Positions 44,168 to 52,295 of a DNA stretch of 64,000 bases are shown here, in pieces. The number at the start of each line of letters is the position of its first letter. Within the stretch, counting starts at the first letter, position 1. The position numbers were made by a program, and so were the translations under genes. The stretch is taken from positions 2,424,501-2,488,500 of the forward strand of contig NZ_CP107968.1 of NCBI RefSeq assembly GCF_036084755.1, in the 5' to 3' direction. Origin of the DNA: Streptomyces sp. NBC_00370 (GTDB lineage Bacteria > Actinomycetota > Actinomycetes > Streptomycetales > Streptomycetaceae). Under the pieces are notes generated by a model that worked only from the letters and a program-made list of their open reading frames with translations, did no database searches and was not told the DNA's origin.

Positions 44168-44612
44168 GGGTGACCTGGATGACCATGTCCGGGCGGTCCC
44201 ACATCACGGCGGGCGGGTTCGCGGCCAGTGTGCCGGTGCGCACCGCCCCCACACTGCGGTAGAAACCCTCGGCCGGCGGGTGCGCGACGACCCGCACCCG
44301 GTCCAGTCCTGCCGCACGTGCCTCGTCCTTCATGTGCGCGACGAGGCGGCGGCCGATGCCCTGCCCCTGGGCGTCGTCGGCGACGAACATCAGGTCGAGT
44401 TCGGGCGGGCTGAGCACGAGCGAGTAGAAGCCGAGCAGCCGTCCCTGGTCGCCCACGGCGGCGAAGACCCGGTGGGTCTCGATGTAGTCGGGGCCCACCC
44501 GGAAGCCGTCAGTCATCGGCGCGTAGTGGCCTTCGTAGGCGCTGGAGCGCTGCACGATCCGGGTGAGCCGCTTGGCGTCCCGCGCGGTGGCCCGTCTGAT
44601 GGTCAGCTCCAT
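44157..44612 (-). CDS. GNAT-family N-acetyltransferase
   Basis: A 151-residue acetyltransferase with MELTIRRATARDAKRLTRIV at the start, LDLMFVADDAQGQGIGRRLVAHM as the acetyl-CoA binding motif (about 72–94) and FYRSVGAVRTG near the end. The substrate is unknown. ATG 44612 begins directly at the first strand. The 3' ends of this gene and the hydrolase interlock. Confidence 0.87.
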   Translation of the reverse strand: MELTIRRATARDAKRLTRIVQRSSAYEGHYAPMTDGFRVGPDYIETHRVFAAVGDQGRLLGFYSLVLSPPELDLMFVADDAQGQGIGRRLVAHMKDEARAAGLDRVRVVAHPPAEGFYRSVGAVRTGTLAANPPAVMWDRPDMVIQVTLNP

Positions 44613-44703
44613 GGGTCCATGCTGACACCTGTCAGGGGCCCGGCCCGCAAGGGTGCCGGGTGCTGCGGTCGATGTTCCGGTCGGTGCGCCGCCCGGTGCT
44701 CGG

Positions 44704-45189
44704 TCAGCACTCCGGACAGGCGCCGATCCACACGCGGCTGATCGCGCTGACGTAGCGGGCCCCGCAGCGGTCGGACGGCACCACCAGCTGGCTGCCCGCC
44801 GACGCCAGGCTCCGCCCGTCCATGGTGGCGGCCAGCAGGATCGGTACGTCGCCGAAGTCCGCGTCGATCTCCGCCCAGGAGAGCACCGTACGGTGGCCGT
44901 CGCCGCCGCTGACGGCGAGCAGGAACCGGGAGCGGTCCTTGCGCCGCCGCGCGTCGAAGGCCGGCCCCGCGGCGACGGCGACCTCGCGGAGCAGCGGCCC
45001 CTCGAAGATGTGGTGCCGTGGCCCGCTCGTGGCACAGTCGAAGCTCACATCGGCCCGCCGCTGGGGGTAGCGGGTGCGCAGATCGGCGACGGTCAGTGAG
45101 GCCGGGCGGGCGATCTCACCGCAGAGGGCGAACGAGACGGCGGTGCCGGACGCGGCGGTGCGGGTCGGTGGTGTGCTGAGCCGGGTCAT
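44704..45189 (-). CDS. Molybdopterin-dependent oxidoreductase domain protein (short)
   Basis: A 161-residue protein that resembles the sulfite-oxidase-type molybdopterin fold. It contains GEIARPASLTVADLRTRYP, then VSFDCATSGPRHHIFEGPLL, and AGSQLVVPSDRCGARYVSAISRVW near the end, the usual D/R-x-x-GARYV closing part. In full enzymes the first Cys region reads TLQCxGN; here it is SFDCATSG, keeping the Cys. At half the normal length, with no signal peptide, it may be a stand-alone domain whose activity is doubtful. AGGGGG lies before ATG 45189. Confidence 0.75.
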   Translation of the reverse strand: MTRLSTPPTRTAASGTAVSFALCGEIARPASLTVADLRTRYPQRRADVSFDCATSGPRHHIFEGPLLREVAVAAGPAFDARRRKDRSRFLLAVSGGDGHRTVLSWAEIDADFGDVPILLAATMDGRSLASAGSQLVVPSDRCGARYVSAISRVWIGACPEC

Positions 45190-45206
45190 CGGTATCCCCC
45201 TCGGAC

Positions 45207-45346
45207 GGTCCGCGACGGCCGGATCGGCGTACCGGCGGCCGCATGCGGGTGATGCCCGTCCGCCGGGCTGCGGAACCCCGAATACCAGCCGTAGGTACCT
45301 CCGCACCTCGCAGATGTGAGGGGTGCCGGAGGGGTCCGCGACGGCC
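45207..45346. repeat. 14-bp direct repeat in divergent promoter region
   Basis: GGTCCGCGACGGCC occurs at 45207–45220 and again at 45333–45346, one near each of the divergent genes (molybdopterin-domain and SMI1-like). The placement suggests a common regulatory site, but no regulator is known. Confidence 0.5.
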
Positions 45347-45381
45347 TGCTGATTGTCAGTGGGTCCTGGCACCATGAGTCC

Positions 45382-47073
45382 ATGAAGATCTACAACTGGC
45401 GTCCGTTCCTTGAGCGGTGGAGCGCGGACTGGGCCGACTCCCCCGGCGCTCGCGGGCGGGACGGCGCGGACGAGGAGATCCTGCGAAACCGCTGGCTGGG
45501 GTTCGGGCCCGTGAGTGAGGAGCGCATCGTCGCGCTCGAAGACCGGCTCGGTAAGCGGCTGCCGCCGACGTACCGGTCGTTCCTCGCGACCACCGACGGC
45601 TGGCGGCCCGCCGGGACCCCCGTGTACCTGTTGGGCACGGCGGAGGGTGTCCACCGGCACGGCGGTTCCGGGATGCGGGAGGAGTACGAGTCGCAGCTCG
45701 GCGAGAACCCGTCGGAGGAGGACGTGCTGCTGGCGGGCATGTGGGACCGCGCCCTCCAGCTGTCCGTGGAGTCGGACATGATCGACGTGCTGCTCGACCC
45801 GGGCGATGTGAACGCCGAGGGGGAATGGGCCGTATATGTGTATCGCGGCTGGTCAGGAGAGTTCCCGGACCGCTACGAGTCGTTCATGGACGTCATGCAG
45901 CAGCTGTTCCGCGACTTCCACCGGAACATCGAGAACGGCGGCGCCGCCGACAACGAGACGGCCCGCGAGCTGGACGCCGCCGTGGAGGAGGCGCGGCTCG
46001 CGTCTCTGGCGGGGGCGGATGTCGACGAGCAGCTCGACGTGCTGACCGACGCCGCGGCGCACGGCAGGGGCGCGGCGGCCGAGCTGGAGGGGCAGGTGCG
46101 GTCGATGCTCGGGGAACAGCGGGAGAGCGGCCAGGAGTACGAGGCGCCGGGGGCCTTCGGACGGGCCGTGACCGCCGCCCGTGAGCAGGCGCGCTGGGGC
46201 GAGACGGAGGCCGCGTGGCAGACGATCGCCGCCGCCGTGCCGGACTGGGAGCCGGGCGGCGCCGGTGAGATAGCCCCCGTCCGGCTGCTGTCGGACCCGG
46301 TCCTCGGGCCTGTGATCACCCCGGAGCGCGGAAGGTTCATCCTGGAGACACCGCGCGCCGGGCACGGCGACCCCGAGCGCGCCGAGGAGACCGCGCCCGG
46401 TACGGCCGCCACGTCGGCGCAGGACGGTCTCGACTGGCTCGCCGGGTCCGAGCAGTACGGCAGCGGGTACCGCTTCGTGTGTGTGCACGGCGTCTCGCCG
46501 CAGGAGCTGGCCACGCGGGCAGGCCACGGACCGCTGCTGCCGCCCTGCGACGAAGGGCAGGTCCGGCGGATCCAGTTCCGCGGCGACGACAAGCAGGTCG
46601 CGCGCGTCGGGGCGGGCGGGGGCGGCTGGAGCTTCGCGTTCGAGACGGTGACCGACCGCTACGAGCCCGGGCGGGTCGAAGGCCCGGCGGACGAGGCGTC
46701 GGCCGGCACCCGGTCGGTGGTGGTGTGGGCGGAGCGCGGCAGCGCGTCGGGGCGTACGGCAGGCACCTTCCACTTCAGTTACGCGCGCGACGGGCAGCGG
46801 GTGTACGGATTCACCGTCCATGGCGGGAAGACCGAGCAGTGGGGACCGCTGCCCGACAGCCTCGATCCCGGAGTGCTGCTGCCGGGCGCGGGCGTCCCCG
46901 AGCTGGACGTGGACGACGAGTTCGAGGCGCTGGCCGCGATAGCGGAGGAGTTCGGGCTCTCCCTGCCGTCCTTCGCGATCCAGCACGGGCGGCTGCATGC
47001 CGTCGAGTCGCGGGAGTGGATCAGGCCGCCGGGTCCCGGCGAGCCGTACGCCACCCTGGGCCGGAACCGATGA
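45382..47073 (+). CDS. SMI1/KNR4-domain protein
   Basis: A 563-residue soluble protein. The N-terminal SMI1/KNR4 domain (about 35–180) shows the motif GPVSEERIVALEDRLGKRLP with YRSFLATTDGW, then the acidic LLDPGDVNAEGEWAVYVYRGW. Such domains act as immunity proteins against polymorphic toxins or as regulatory modules. The rest is helical (about 200–290) followed by a beta-rich part with WSFAFETVTDRYEPGR and FHFSYARDGQRVYGFTVHGG. I cannot name those regions. ATG 45382 lies 6 nt after a possible -10, so the mRNA may be leaderless. The stop overlaps the GNAT start (ATGA). Confidence 0.78.
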   Translation: MKIYNWRPFLERWSADWADSPGARGRDGADEEILRNRWLGFGPVSEERIVALEDRLGKRLPPTYRSFLATTDGWRPAGTPVYLLGTAEGVHRHGGSGMREEYESQLGENPSEEDVLLAGMWDRALQLSVESDMIDVLLDPGDVNAEGEWAVYVYRGWSGEFPDRYESFMDVMQQLFRDFHRNIENGGAADNETARELDAAVEEARLASLAGADVDEQLDVLTDAAAHGRGAAAELEGQVRSMLGEQRESGQEYEAPGAFGRAVTAAREQARWGETEAAWQTIAAAVPDWEPGGAGEIAPVRLLSDPVLGPVITPERGRFILETPRAGHGDPERAEETAPGTAATSAQDGLDWLAGSEQYGSGYRFVCVHGVSPQELATRAGHGPLLPPCDEGQVRRIQFRGDDKQVARVGAGGGGWSFAFETVTDRYEPGRVEGPADEASAGTRSVVVWAERGSASGRTAGTFHFSYARDGQRVYGFTVHGGKTEQWGPLPDSLDPGVLLPGAGVPELDVDDEFEALAAIAEEFGLSLPSFAIQHGRLHAVESREWIRPPGPGEPYATLGRNR

Positions 47074-47633
47074 TCCACGCAGGCACGATCGGCACGGAGC
47101 GGCTGACACTGCTGCCGCTCCGCGTCGAGCACGCCGAGGAGATGGCCGTCGTCCTGTCCGACCCGGCGCTGCACACCTTCATCGGCGGGACGCCCGCGAC
47201 CGGGGCCGAGCTGCGCGCGCGGTACGAGCGGCAGACGGCCGGTTCCCCCGACCCCCGGGTGTCCTGGTGCAACTGGGTGATCGAGGCGGACGACGGACAG
47301 CTGGTGGGGACGGTCCAGGCCACGGTCACGGAGTCGGAGCCGGAGCCTGAACCCGAGCCTGAACCCGAGTCGGAACCGAAGCCGGAGACGGAGCCGGCCG
47401 ACGGCGCGGGTCCTGTCGCCGAGATCGCCTGGGTGGTGGGCACGCCCTGGCAGGGCAGGGGCATCGCCACCGAGGCCGTCAGGGCGCTGGTGGACCGGCT
47501 CGGCGCCGAGGGCGTACGGAGTTACGTCGCGCACATCCACCCGGACCACGCCGCGTCGGCGGCGGTCGCGGCGGCGGCCGGTCTTGCGCCCACCGACGAA
47601 CGGCACGAAGGCGAGATCCGCTGGCGCCGCTGA
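47070..47633 (+). CDS. GNAT acetyltransferase with Glu/Pro insertion
   Basis: A 187-residue acetyltransferase of the RimJ/RimL-like group (IGTERLTLLPLRVEHAEEM at the start, IAWVVGTPWQGRGIATEAVRALVD as acetyl-CoA motif, about 114–137). A loop of alternating Glu and Pro (about 90–108) is inserted between the central strands VGTVQATV and AEIAWVVG. The fold on both sides is intact. The insertion would be an extended acidic loop or hinge. It is translationally coupled to the SMI1 gene. Confidence 0.85.
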   Translation: MIHAGTIGTERLTLLPLRVEHAEEMAVVLSDPALHTFIGGTPATGAELRARYERQTAGSPDPRVSWCNWVIEADDGQLVGTVQATVTESEPEPEPEPEPESEPKPETEPADGAGPVAEIAWVVGTPWQGRGIATEAVRALVDRLGAEGVRSYVAHIHPDHAASAAVAAAAGLAPTDERHEGEIRWRR

Positions 47634-47693
47634 ACGGAGCGGCGCCAGCGGATCGGATCGGTCGGTCGGGCTGGTCGGATCGGTGCGCGGCGG

Positions 47694-47969
47694 TCAGCGG
47701 ATCAGGGCGCGGACCATCCGGCATGTCGTGTCCGAGGGGCGGTGGATCCCGACCCGGTCGGCTGTCGCGCGTATCCGTCGGTTGTTGGCGTTGGCCGGGT
47801 GGTACACACCCGTGTCGAGCAGGGCGATGGCCAGACGCATGGCCTTGAGCCGTCGGTTGTGGGTCACATACCACTCACGGGGCTGCCCGGCGGGCAGCGG
47901 CTTGCGCTTGAGGGGCGGCAGGATCTCGAAGGGTTTGGTGGTGATTGTCGTGATCGTGGCAACAGCCAT
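47694..47969 (-). CDS. Small basic protein (91 aa), probably DNA-damage inducible
   Basis: A 91-residue basic protein beginning MAVATITTITTKPFEILPPL, with KPLPAGQPREWYVTHNRRLKAM and a C-terminal RATADRVGIHRP that resembles a helix-turn-helix turn. It has no membrane segment and I do not recognise a family. GGGAGG 8 nt before the ATG supports the start. A perfect RecA-independent damage promoter lies 48 nt upstream, so expression during DNA damage is expected. A DNA-binding role is only suggested by charge. Confidence 0.75.
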   Translation of the reverse strand: MAVATITTITTKPFEILPPLKRKPLPAGQPREWYVTHNRRLKAMRLAIALLDTGVYHPANANNRRIRATADRVGIHRPSDTTCRMVRALIR

Positions 47970-48016
47970 TCGGCGACCTCCCGGCACGGTGGTTGGAACC
48001 CTCACGAACTTCCTCC

Positions 48017-48039
48017 ATTTTACCGCCCCCCACTGACAA
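48017..48039 (-). promoter_or_regulatory. RecA-NDp (PafBC-type) DNA-damage promoter
   Basis: On the minus strand the sequence reads TTGTCAGTG (48039–48031), exactly 8 nt, then TAAAAT (48022–48017). This matches the mycobacterial RecA-independent promoter motif TTGTCRGTG-N8-TAnnnT, which is activated by PafBC. It is correctly placed to start transcription about 40 nt before the 91-residue gene. Confidence 0.8.
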
Positions 48040-48158
48040 TCACCCCTGGCCAGAGGGTGTTTGACAGGGGGCACACGGTACGGCTGTGACCCCGGGGACA
48101 GGCTCCGCGCGTGGCGTTCACCCGGTGATCGTTTTGTCCGGCTATCTTCCTTTTCGAT

Positions 48159-49400
48159 ATGAGAATCTGTCGACGCGCCTTGTTTCCGTTGGCCTTGTGC
48201 GTTGCCACGGCCCTTCCCCCGAGCCTGGCCGCCGACCCGGCCGGCGCCGCGCCCGCGCCCTGCCCGGCTTCCGTGCCGTACCGGTCGGGGACCGCCGGGT
48301 ATCACACGTTCCGTATCCCGGCGGCGCTCCAGGTGCCCGGGGGCGCGCTGCTGGCCTTCGCCGAGGGCAGGCGTGACTCGGCGGCGGACGACGGGAACAT
48401 CGATCTGGTGCTGCGCCGCTCCTTCGACGGCGGCTGCACCTGGCAGCCGCTCCAGGTGGTCGCGGACGCCGGGGCCGACACCGTCGGCAATCCCGTGCCG
48501 GTGGTCGACCCCCGCAGCGGGGACGTGGTGCTGCTGTCCTGCCGGACGCTCGGCGGCGCGACCGAGCGGCAGGTGCGCTCCGGCGCCGTCCCTGCGTACG
48601 TCCGGCGGGTCTTCCTCCAGCGCAGCACGGACGGCGGTGCGAGCTGGTCGCCGCAGCGGGACATCACCGACGAGGTGAAGCCCGGGGACTGGCGCTGGTA
48701 CGCGACCGGACCCGGCCACGGCGTGGCACTGCGCCACGGACACCGGCGGGGGCGGCTGCTGGCGCCGGCGAACCACAGCTCGGCCGTCACGGGGAAGGGC
48801 GGCGCGCATGCCCTGTACAGCGACGACGGCGGGCTGAGCTGGCGGATCGGCTATCGCAGCGGCGTACCGGACGAGGCGCTGGCGCTCAGCGAGACCACTC
48901 TGGCGGAGCTGCCCGGCGGCCGGATCTATGTCAACGCCCGCGCCCATGACGCCGCTTCGGGCGGCAACCGCGCCGCCGCCTACAGCGGCGACGGCGGGCT
49001 GACCCTGTCGTCGGCGTTCCGGCCGCAGCCGCAGCTCACCGGGCCCGTGGTGCAGGCCAGCGTGGTGCAGAGCGGCACGGCAGGGACAGGGCCCCTGCTC
49101 TATTCGGGCCCCGCCGACCCCGCGGGCCGCCGCCGGATGCGGGTGTGGGCGAGCCGTGACGGCGGGGCGTCGTGGCGTCCGCTGTGGACCGTGTCCGACG
49201 CCCCGGCCGGCTACTCGGACCTGGTGCGCTTCCGGCCGGGCGGCGGGACCGGTGGGGCCGCGCGGACCGGGCTGCTGTACGAGACGGGGGCGCGGACGTA
49301 CAGCGACACCATCACCTTCGTCCCGCTGCCACTGCCGCTGCCGCTGCCGCTGCCGCTGCCGCTGCCGCTACCCGGGCCCGCGCCCGCGCCCGCGCCTTAA
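48159..49400 (+). CDS. Secreted exo-alpha-sialidase (GH33)
   Basis: A 413-residue exported enzyme that removes terminal sialic acids. A signal peptide (about 1–31) ends near AGAAPAP. The sialidase FRIP motif is at about residues 51–54 and the first active-site Asp follows in EGRRDSAADDGNID. Four Asp boxes of the S-x-D-G-G-x-x-W type are visible (SFDGGCTW, STDGGASW, SDDGGLSW, SRDGGASW), one per propeller blade. The YSDTITF segment near the end fits the catalytic Tyr region. The C-terminus is an unusual Pro-Leu repeat and a Pro-Ala tail. Its stop overlaps the convergent oxidoreductase gene by 4 nt. Confidence 0.88.
   Translation: MRICRRALFPLALCVATALPPSLAADPAGAAPAPCPASVPYRSGTAGYHTFRIPAALQVPGGALLAFAEGRRDSAADDGNIDLVLRRSFDGGCTWQPLQVVADAGADTVGNPVPVVDPRSGDVVLLSCRTLGGATERQVRSGAVPAYVRRVFLQRSTDGGASWSPQRDITDEVKPGDWRWYATGPGHGVALRHGHRRGRLLAPANHSSAVTGKGGAHALYSDDGGLSWRIGYRSGVPDEALALSETTLAELPGGRIYVNARAHDAASGGNRAAAYSGDGGLTLSSAFRPQPQLTGPVVQASVVQSGTAGTGPLLYSGPADPAGRRRMRVWASRDGGASWRPLWTVSDAPAGYSDLVRFRPGGGTGGAARTGLLYETGARTYSDTITFVPLPLPLPLPLPLPLPLPGPAPAPAP
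49322..49371. repeat. Hexanucleotide repeat coding a Pro-Leu tail
   Basis: About eight near-perfect copies of CCGCTG stand in a row and code for eight Pro-Leu pairs at the sialidase C-terminus. As the unit is 6 bp, copy-number change would alter length without shifting the frame. Confidence 0.9.
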
Positions 49401-50314
49401 GGCTTGGCCCCGGCTCCGGCTCCGGCACTCTCCTCCGCCTGGACCAGGATCTCCGTCAGCCGCAGCCCGAACCGTACGTCGCAGTCATGCGGCCGTCCGG
49501 TGCGGACGGCTTCCAGCAGCGCGTCGATCGCGGCCTCGAACGAGGTGACCGGGTCGCCCCACTCCTTCGGCAGCGACGCCGTGCCGTGCAGCCCGCTGAT
49601 CTCGATGCCGGTACTGGCGCCCGCCTGCGGGGCGCTCAGGCTCAGCGCCGCCGAGCTGGAGGCGCCGGAGGTGTGCCGCAGCACCAGATGCGTCAGGTCG
49701 GGCTCGGTGCGTACGGCCGTCACGTCCGTCACATCGCCGAGCAGCGGGATGAGGACCGACAGCGCGTGCGGGCCGACGTCCCACAGGCCGCCCTTCTCGC
49801 GCCGCCAGGGCGAGTCGGCGTACGGGCTGTCGGCGCCAGGTCCGTACAGCGCGCCGAGCCAGTGTGCGTGAGCGGTGAACCAGTCGCCCTTCGCGGCCTG
49901 TTCGTCGATCCAGCGCGCCGTGCCGGGGGCGAAGCGGGCGGTGCAGAAGACCACCGACTGCACACCGGCTGCCTCGGCCGCGTCCGCCACCTCACGGGCG
50001 CCCGCCACGGTGGTCGCGACCGGCTTGTCCATGATCAGGTGGCAGCCGGCCGCCGCCGCACGCGCGGCGAGCGGGGCCTGGATGTCGGGCGGCAGCGCGA
50101 AGGCGACGGCGTCGCTCGCCTCGAACAGCGCGTCGAGGCCGCTCTCGCCGGAATGCGCCGGTACGTCATGATCGGCGGCCAGCGCCGCTGCGGCCTCGGG
50201 ACGGCGTCCCCAGACGCCGCTCAGTTCGAGGCCGGGATGGTCGGCGAGGGCGGGGGCGTGGGTGCGCTGCGCCCAGGGGCCGGTGCCGAGGAGTCCGATG
50301 CGTGGCTTGCTCAT
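49397..50314 (-). CDS. Gfo/Idh/MocA-family oxidoreductase
   Basis: A 305-residue NAD(P)-dependent enzyme. The N-terminal Rossmann motif IGLLGTGPWAQRTHAPAL is at about 6–23. The diagnostic lysine is in HLIMDKPVATTVAGA (about 92–106), and the C-terminal substrate domain begins near FCTARFAPG. The WDVGPHALSVLIPLLG segment carries the catalytic-site His. The family acts on sugars and related alcohols, so a link with the sialidase next door is possible but unproven. The C-terminus AGAGAGAKP is low complexity. Confidence 0.88.
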   Translation of the reverse strand: MSKPRIGLLGTGPWAQRTHAPALADHPGLELSGVWGRRPEAAAALAADHDVPAHSGESGLDALFEASDAVAFALPPDIQAPLAARAAAAGCHLIMDKPVATTVAGAREVADAAEAAGVQSVVFCTARFAPGTARWIDEQAAKGDWFTAHAHWLGALYGPGADSPYADSPWRREKGGLWDVGPHALSVLIPLLGDVTDVTAVRTEPDLTHLVLRHTSGASSSAALSLSAPQAGASTGIEISGLHGTASLPKEWGDPVTSFEAAIDALLEAVRTGRPHDCDVRFGLRLTEILVQAEESAGAGAGAKP

Positions 50315-50466
50315 ACCGCTCAGTGTGCCGGGTCCGTGCGAAGCGCGAGCGGCCGGGAGGTAAAAGCATGCGAGGTCGGCGGCCCTACCCGCGTAGAGTT
50401 CGAGGCGCCGGCCGCGGGCCTTCGGTGTGACTTCCGGGACTTGCCCGCGCCCTGCATCCGACGCTG

Positions 50467-50979
50467 GTGCGGGACATGTACGGGGAACTGCTCTACCAGT
50501 ACGCGTACTTCGGCGGTCCGGTACCGGAGTTCACCGCGCGGATCCGGGACACCGGGGCGCTGACGACGCTCGCGGACCTGCGGGCGGCGGCCCTCGCGCA
50601 GGAGCGGGAGTGGGCCGACGCGCACGACTCGGTCCTGGCGCGTGAGCTGCTGACCACGTCGTACTCGTACGAGCGGGTGTACCGGATGGGCGACTTCGAA
50701 CTGCGCAGGTTCCTGCCGCCGTTCGCCCGCGACCAGGCGGAGCAGCACATCGGTGAGCTGATCGCGGACAGTGCGGGGCGCACGGCGTATCTCAAGACGT
50801 TCCGGCTCTCCGGCGCCCAGATCAAGCGTGGCCATCTGCTGAGGAGTCTCGCCGCCCACGACTGGCGTCTGGAGTCCACGGCGGCGGGGCTCGGTACGGA
50901 TGTGGCGGAGCTGGTGCGGCGGATCCGTTCGGCGGGTTTCGGGCGTCTTCTGAAGAGACGGCCGGAACTGGGCGGGTAA
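50467..50979 (+). CDS. Hypothetical protein (170 aa) upstream of glnII
   Basis: A helical soluble protein of about 170 residues with RDMYGELLYQYAYFGGPVPEF at the start and SYERVYRMGDFELRRFLPPF and LIADSAGRTAYLKTFRLSGAQ further on. I do not recognise a family. GTG 50467 is the first usual start, but coding-like codons (LARALHPTL) continue upstream to a TGA at 50428 with no standard start codon, and no ribosome-binding site is clear for GTG 50467 or ATG 50476. The start is therefore uncertain. The stop lies inside the GlnR-like site of glnII. Confidence 0.6.
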   Translation: MRDMYGELLYQYAYFGGPVPEFTARIRDTGALTTLADLRAAALAQEREWADAHDSVLARELLTTSYSYERVYRMGDFELRRFLPPFARDQAEQHIGELIADSAGRTAYLKTFRLSGAQIKRGHLLRSLAAHDWRLESTAAGLGTDVAELVRRIRSAGFGRLLKRRPELGG

Positions 50980-51013
50980 CGTACGGTTCACATGCGGGCA
51001 ATGGCGGAGAAAT
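50976..51013 (+). promoter_or_regulatory. Degenerate GlnR-like site upstream of glnII
   Basis: Pentamers GTAAC (50976–50980), TTCAC (50987–50991), GCAAT (50998–51002) and GAAAT (51009–51013) are spaced by 6 nt, the same register as the glnA site. The first and last match the GlnR pattern well and the middle two are weak. glnII is a known GlnR target in S. coelicolor, which supports the reading. Confidence 0.6.
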
Positions 51014-51036
51014 CGTCCGTTGCGAAGCTGCGCGGT

Positions 51037-52056
51037 ATGACCTTCAAAGCCGAGTACATCTGGATCGACGGCACCGAACCTACCGCCAAGCTCCGCTCCA
51101 AGACAAAGATCATGGCGACCGGCGAAGCGCTGCCCATCTGGGGCTTCGACGGTTCGAGCACCAACCAGGCCGAGGGCCACGCGTCGGACCGGGTGCTCAG
51201 GCCGGTCTTCTCGTGCCCCGACCCGCTGCGCGGCGAGAACGACGTGCTGGTGCTGTGCGAGGTCCTGAACATCGACATGACGCCGCACGAGTCCAACACG
51301 CGCTCGCGGCTGGCCGAGACGCAGGAGCGGTTCGCGGCGCAGGAGCCGGTCTTCGGTATCGAGCAGGAGTACACCTTCTTCAAGGGGTCGCGGCCGCTGG
51401 GCTTCCCCGAGGGCGGCTTCCCCGCCGCGCAGGGCGGTTACTACTGCGGTGTCGGCGCCGACGAGATCTTCGGACGTGACATCGTCGAGGCGCACCTGGA
51501 CAACTGTCTGAAGGCGGGGCTCGGGATCTCGGGCATCAACGCCGAGGTCATGCCGGGCCAGTGGGAGTTCCAGGTCGGCCCGCTGGCGCCGCTGGACGTC
51601 GCCGACCAGCTCTGGGTCGCCCGGTGGCTGCTCTACCGCACGGCCGAGGATTTCGCCGTCTCGGCGACGCTCGACCCGAAGCCGGTGAAGGGCGACTGGA
51701 ACGGCGCGGGCGCGCACACGAACTTCTCGACCAAGGCGATGCGCGAGGGGTACGAGGCGATCATCACGGCGTGCGAGTCGCTGGGCGAGGGCTCCAAGCC
51801 GCTCGACCACGTCAAGTACTACGGCGCCGGCATCGACGACCGGCTGACCGGGCTGCACGAGACGGCCCCCTGGAACGAGTACAGCTACGGCGTCTCGGAC
51901 CGCGGCGCCTCGGTCCGTATCCCCTGGCAGGTCGAGCAGGACGGCAAGGGCTACATCGAGGACCGCAGGCCCAACGCCAACGTCGATCCGTATCTGGTGA
52001 CCCGGCTGATCGTGGACACCTGCTGCTCGGCGCTGGAGAAGGCGGGCCAGGTCTGA
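51037..52056 (+). CDS. glnII: Glutamine synthetase type II
   Basis: A 339-residue eukaryote-like GSII, heat-labile in the known Streptomyces enzyme, which backs up GlnA. Family motifs include WGFDGSSTNQAEGHASD, the glutamate/metal-binding GIEQEYTFF and NAEVMPGQWEFQVGP, and GDWNGAGAHTNFST. It lacks the adenylylation loop of type I enzymes. ATG 51037 is chosen because homologues start MTFKAEYIWIDG and the upstream ATG/GTG codons would lie within the GlnR-like site. It ends in a strong terminator. Confidence 0.96.
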   Translation: MTFKAEYIWIDGTEPTAKLRSKTKIMATGEALPIWGFDGSSTNQAEGHASDRVLRPVFSCPDPLRGENDVLVLCEVLNIDMTPHESNTRSRLAETQERFAAQEPVFGIEQEYTFFKGSRPLGFPEGGFPAAQGGYYCGVGADEIFGRDIVEAHLDNCLKAGLGISGINAEVMPGQWEFQVGPLAPLDVADQLWVARWLLYRTAEDFAVSATLDPKPVKGDWNGAGAHTNFSTKAMREGYEAIITACESLGEGSKPLDHVKYYGAGIDDRLTGLHETAPWNEYSYGVSDRGASVRIPWQVEQDGKGYIEDRRPNANVDPYLVTRLIVDTCCSALEKAGQV

Positions 52057-52083
52057 GCCCGCGGGCTCCGAAGCGCGTACGAG

Positions 52084-52114
52084 GGAGACGGCCGCCGCTG
52101 TGGCGGCCGTCTCC
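52084..52114. terminator. Hairpin terminator after glnII
   Basis: GGAGACGGCCGCC at 52084–52096 pairs perfectly with GGCGGCCGTCTCC at 52102–52114 around a 5-nt loop, followed by TTT. Confidence 0.85.
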
Positions 52115-52175
52115 TTTGCGTACTCCTGGCACCGGTCCCGCTGTCCGGCGCCCCGGAATCTGCTTCAATGGGGGC

Positions 52176-52295
52176 ATGGCCAGCTTCCAGCACACCGCGA
52201 CGGGTCGCAGCGACCTGGAGCCGTTCTGGCCGTCCCGGCAGCATCACGACTTCGACCGGGTGTGTTGCCGCGCAAGGAACGCGTCGGCCCTCTAA
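52176..52295 (+). CDS. Possible 39-aa leader peptide
   Basis: A short frame reads MASFQHTATGRSDLEPFWPS and then RQHHDFDRVCCRARNASAL. It starts after GGGGGC and ends 102 nt before the winged-helix regulator gene. The Cys-Cys-Arg core at the end resembles short leader peptides seen before Streptomyces genes, where ribosome stalling could affect the next gene. The evidence is the ribosome-binding site and the position only. Confidence 0.4.
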   Translation: MASFQHTATGRSDLEPFWPSRQHHDFDRVCCRARNASAL

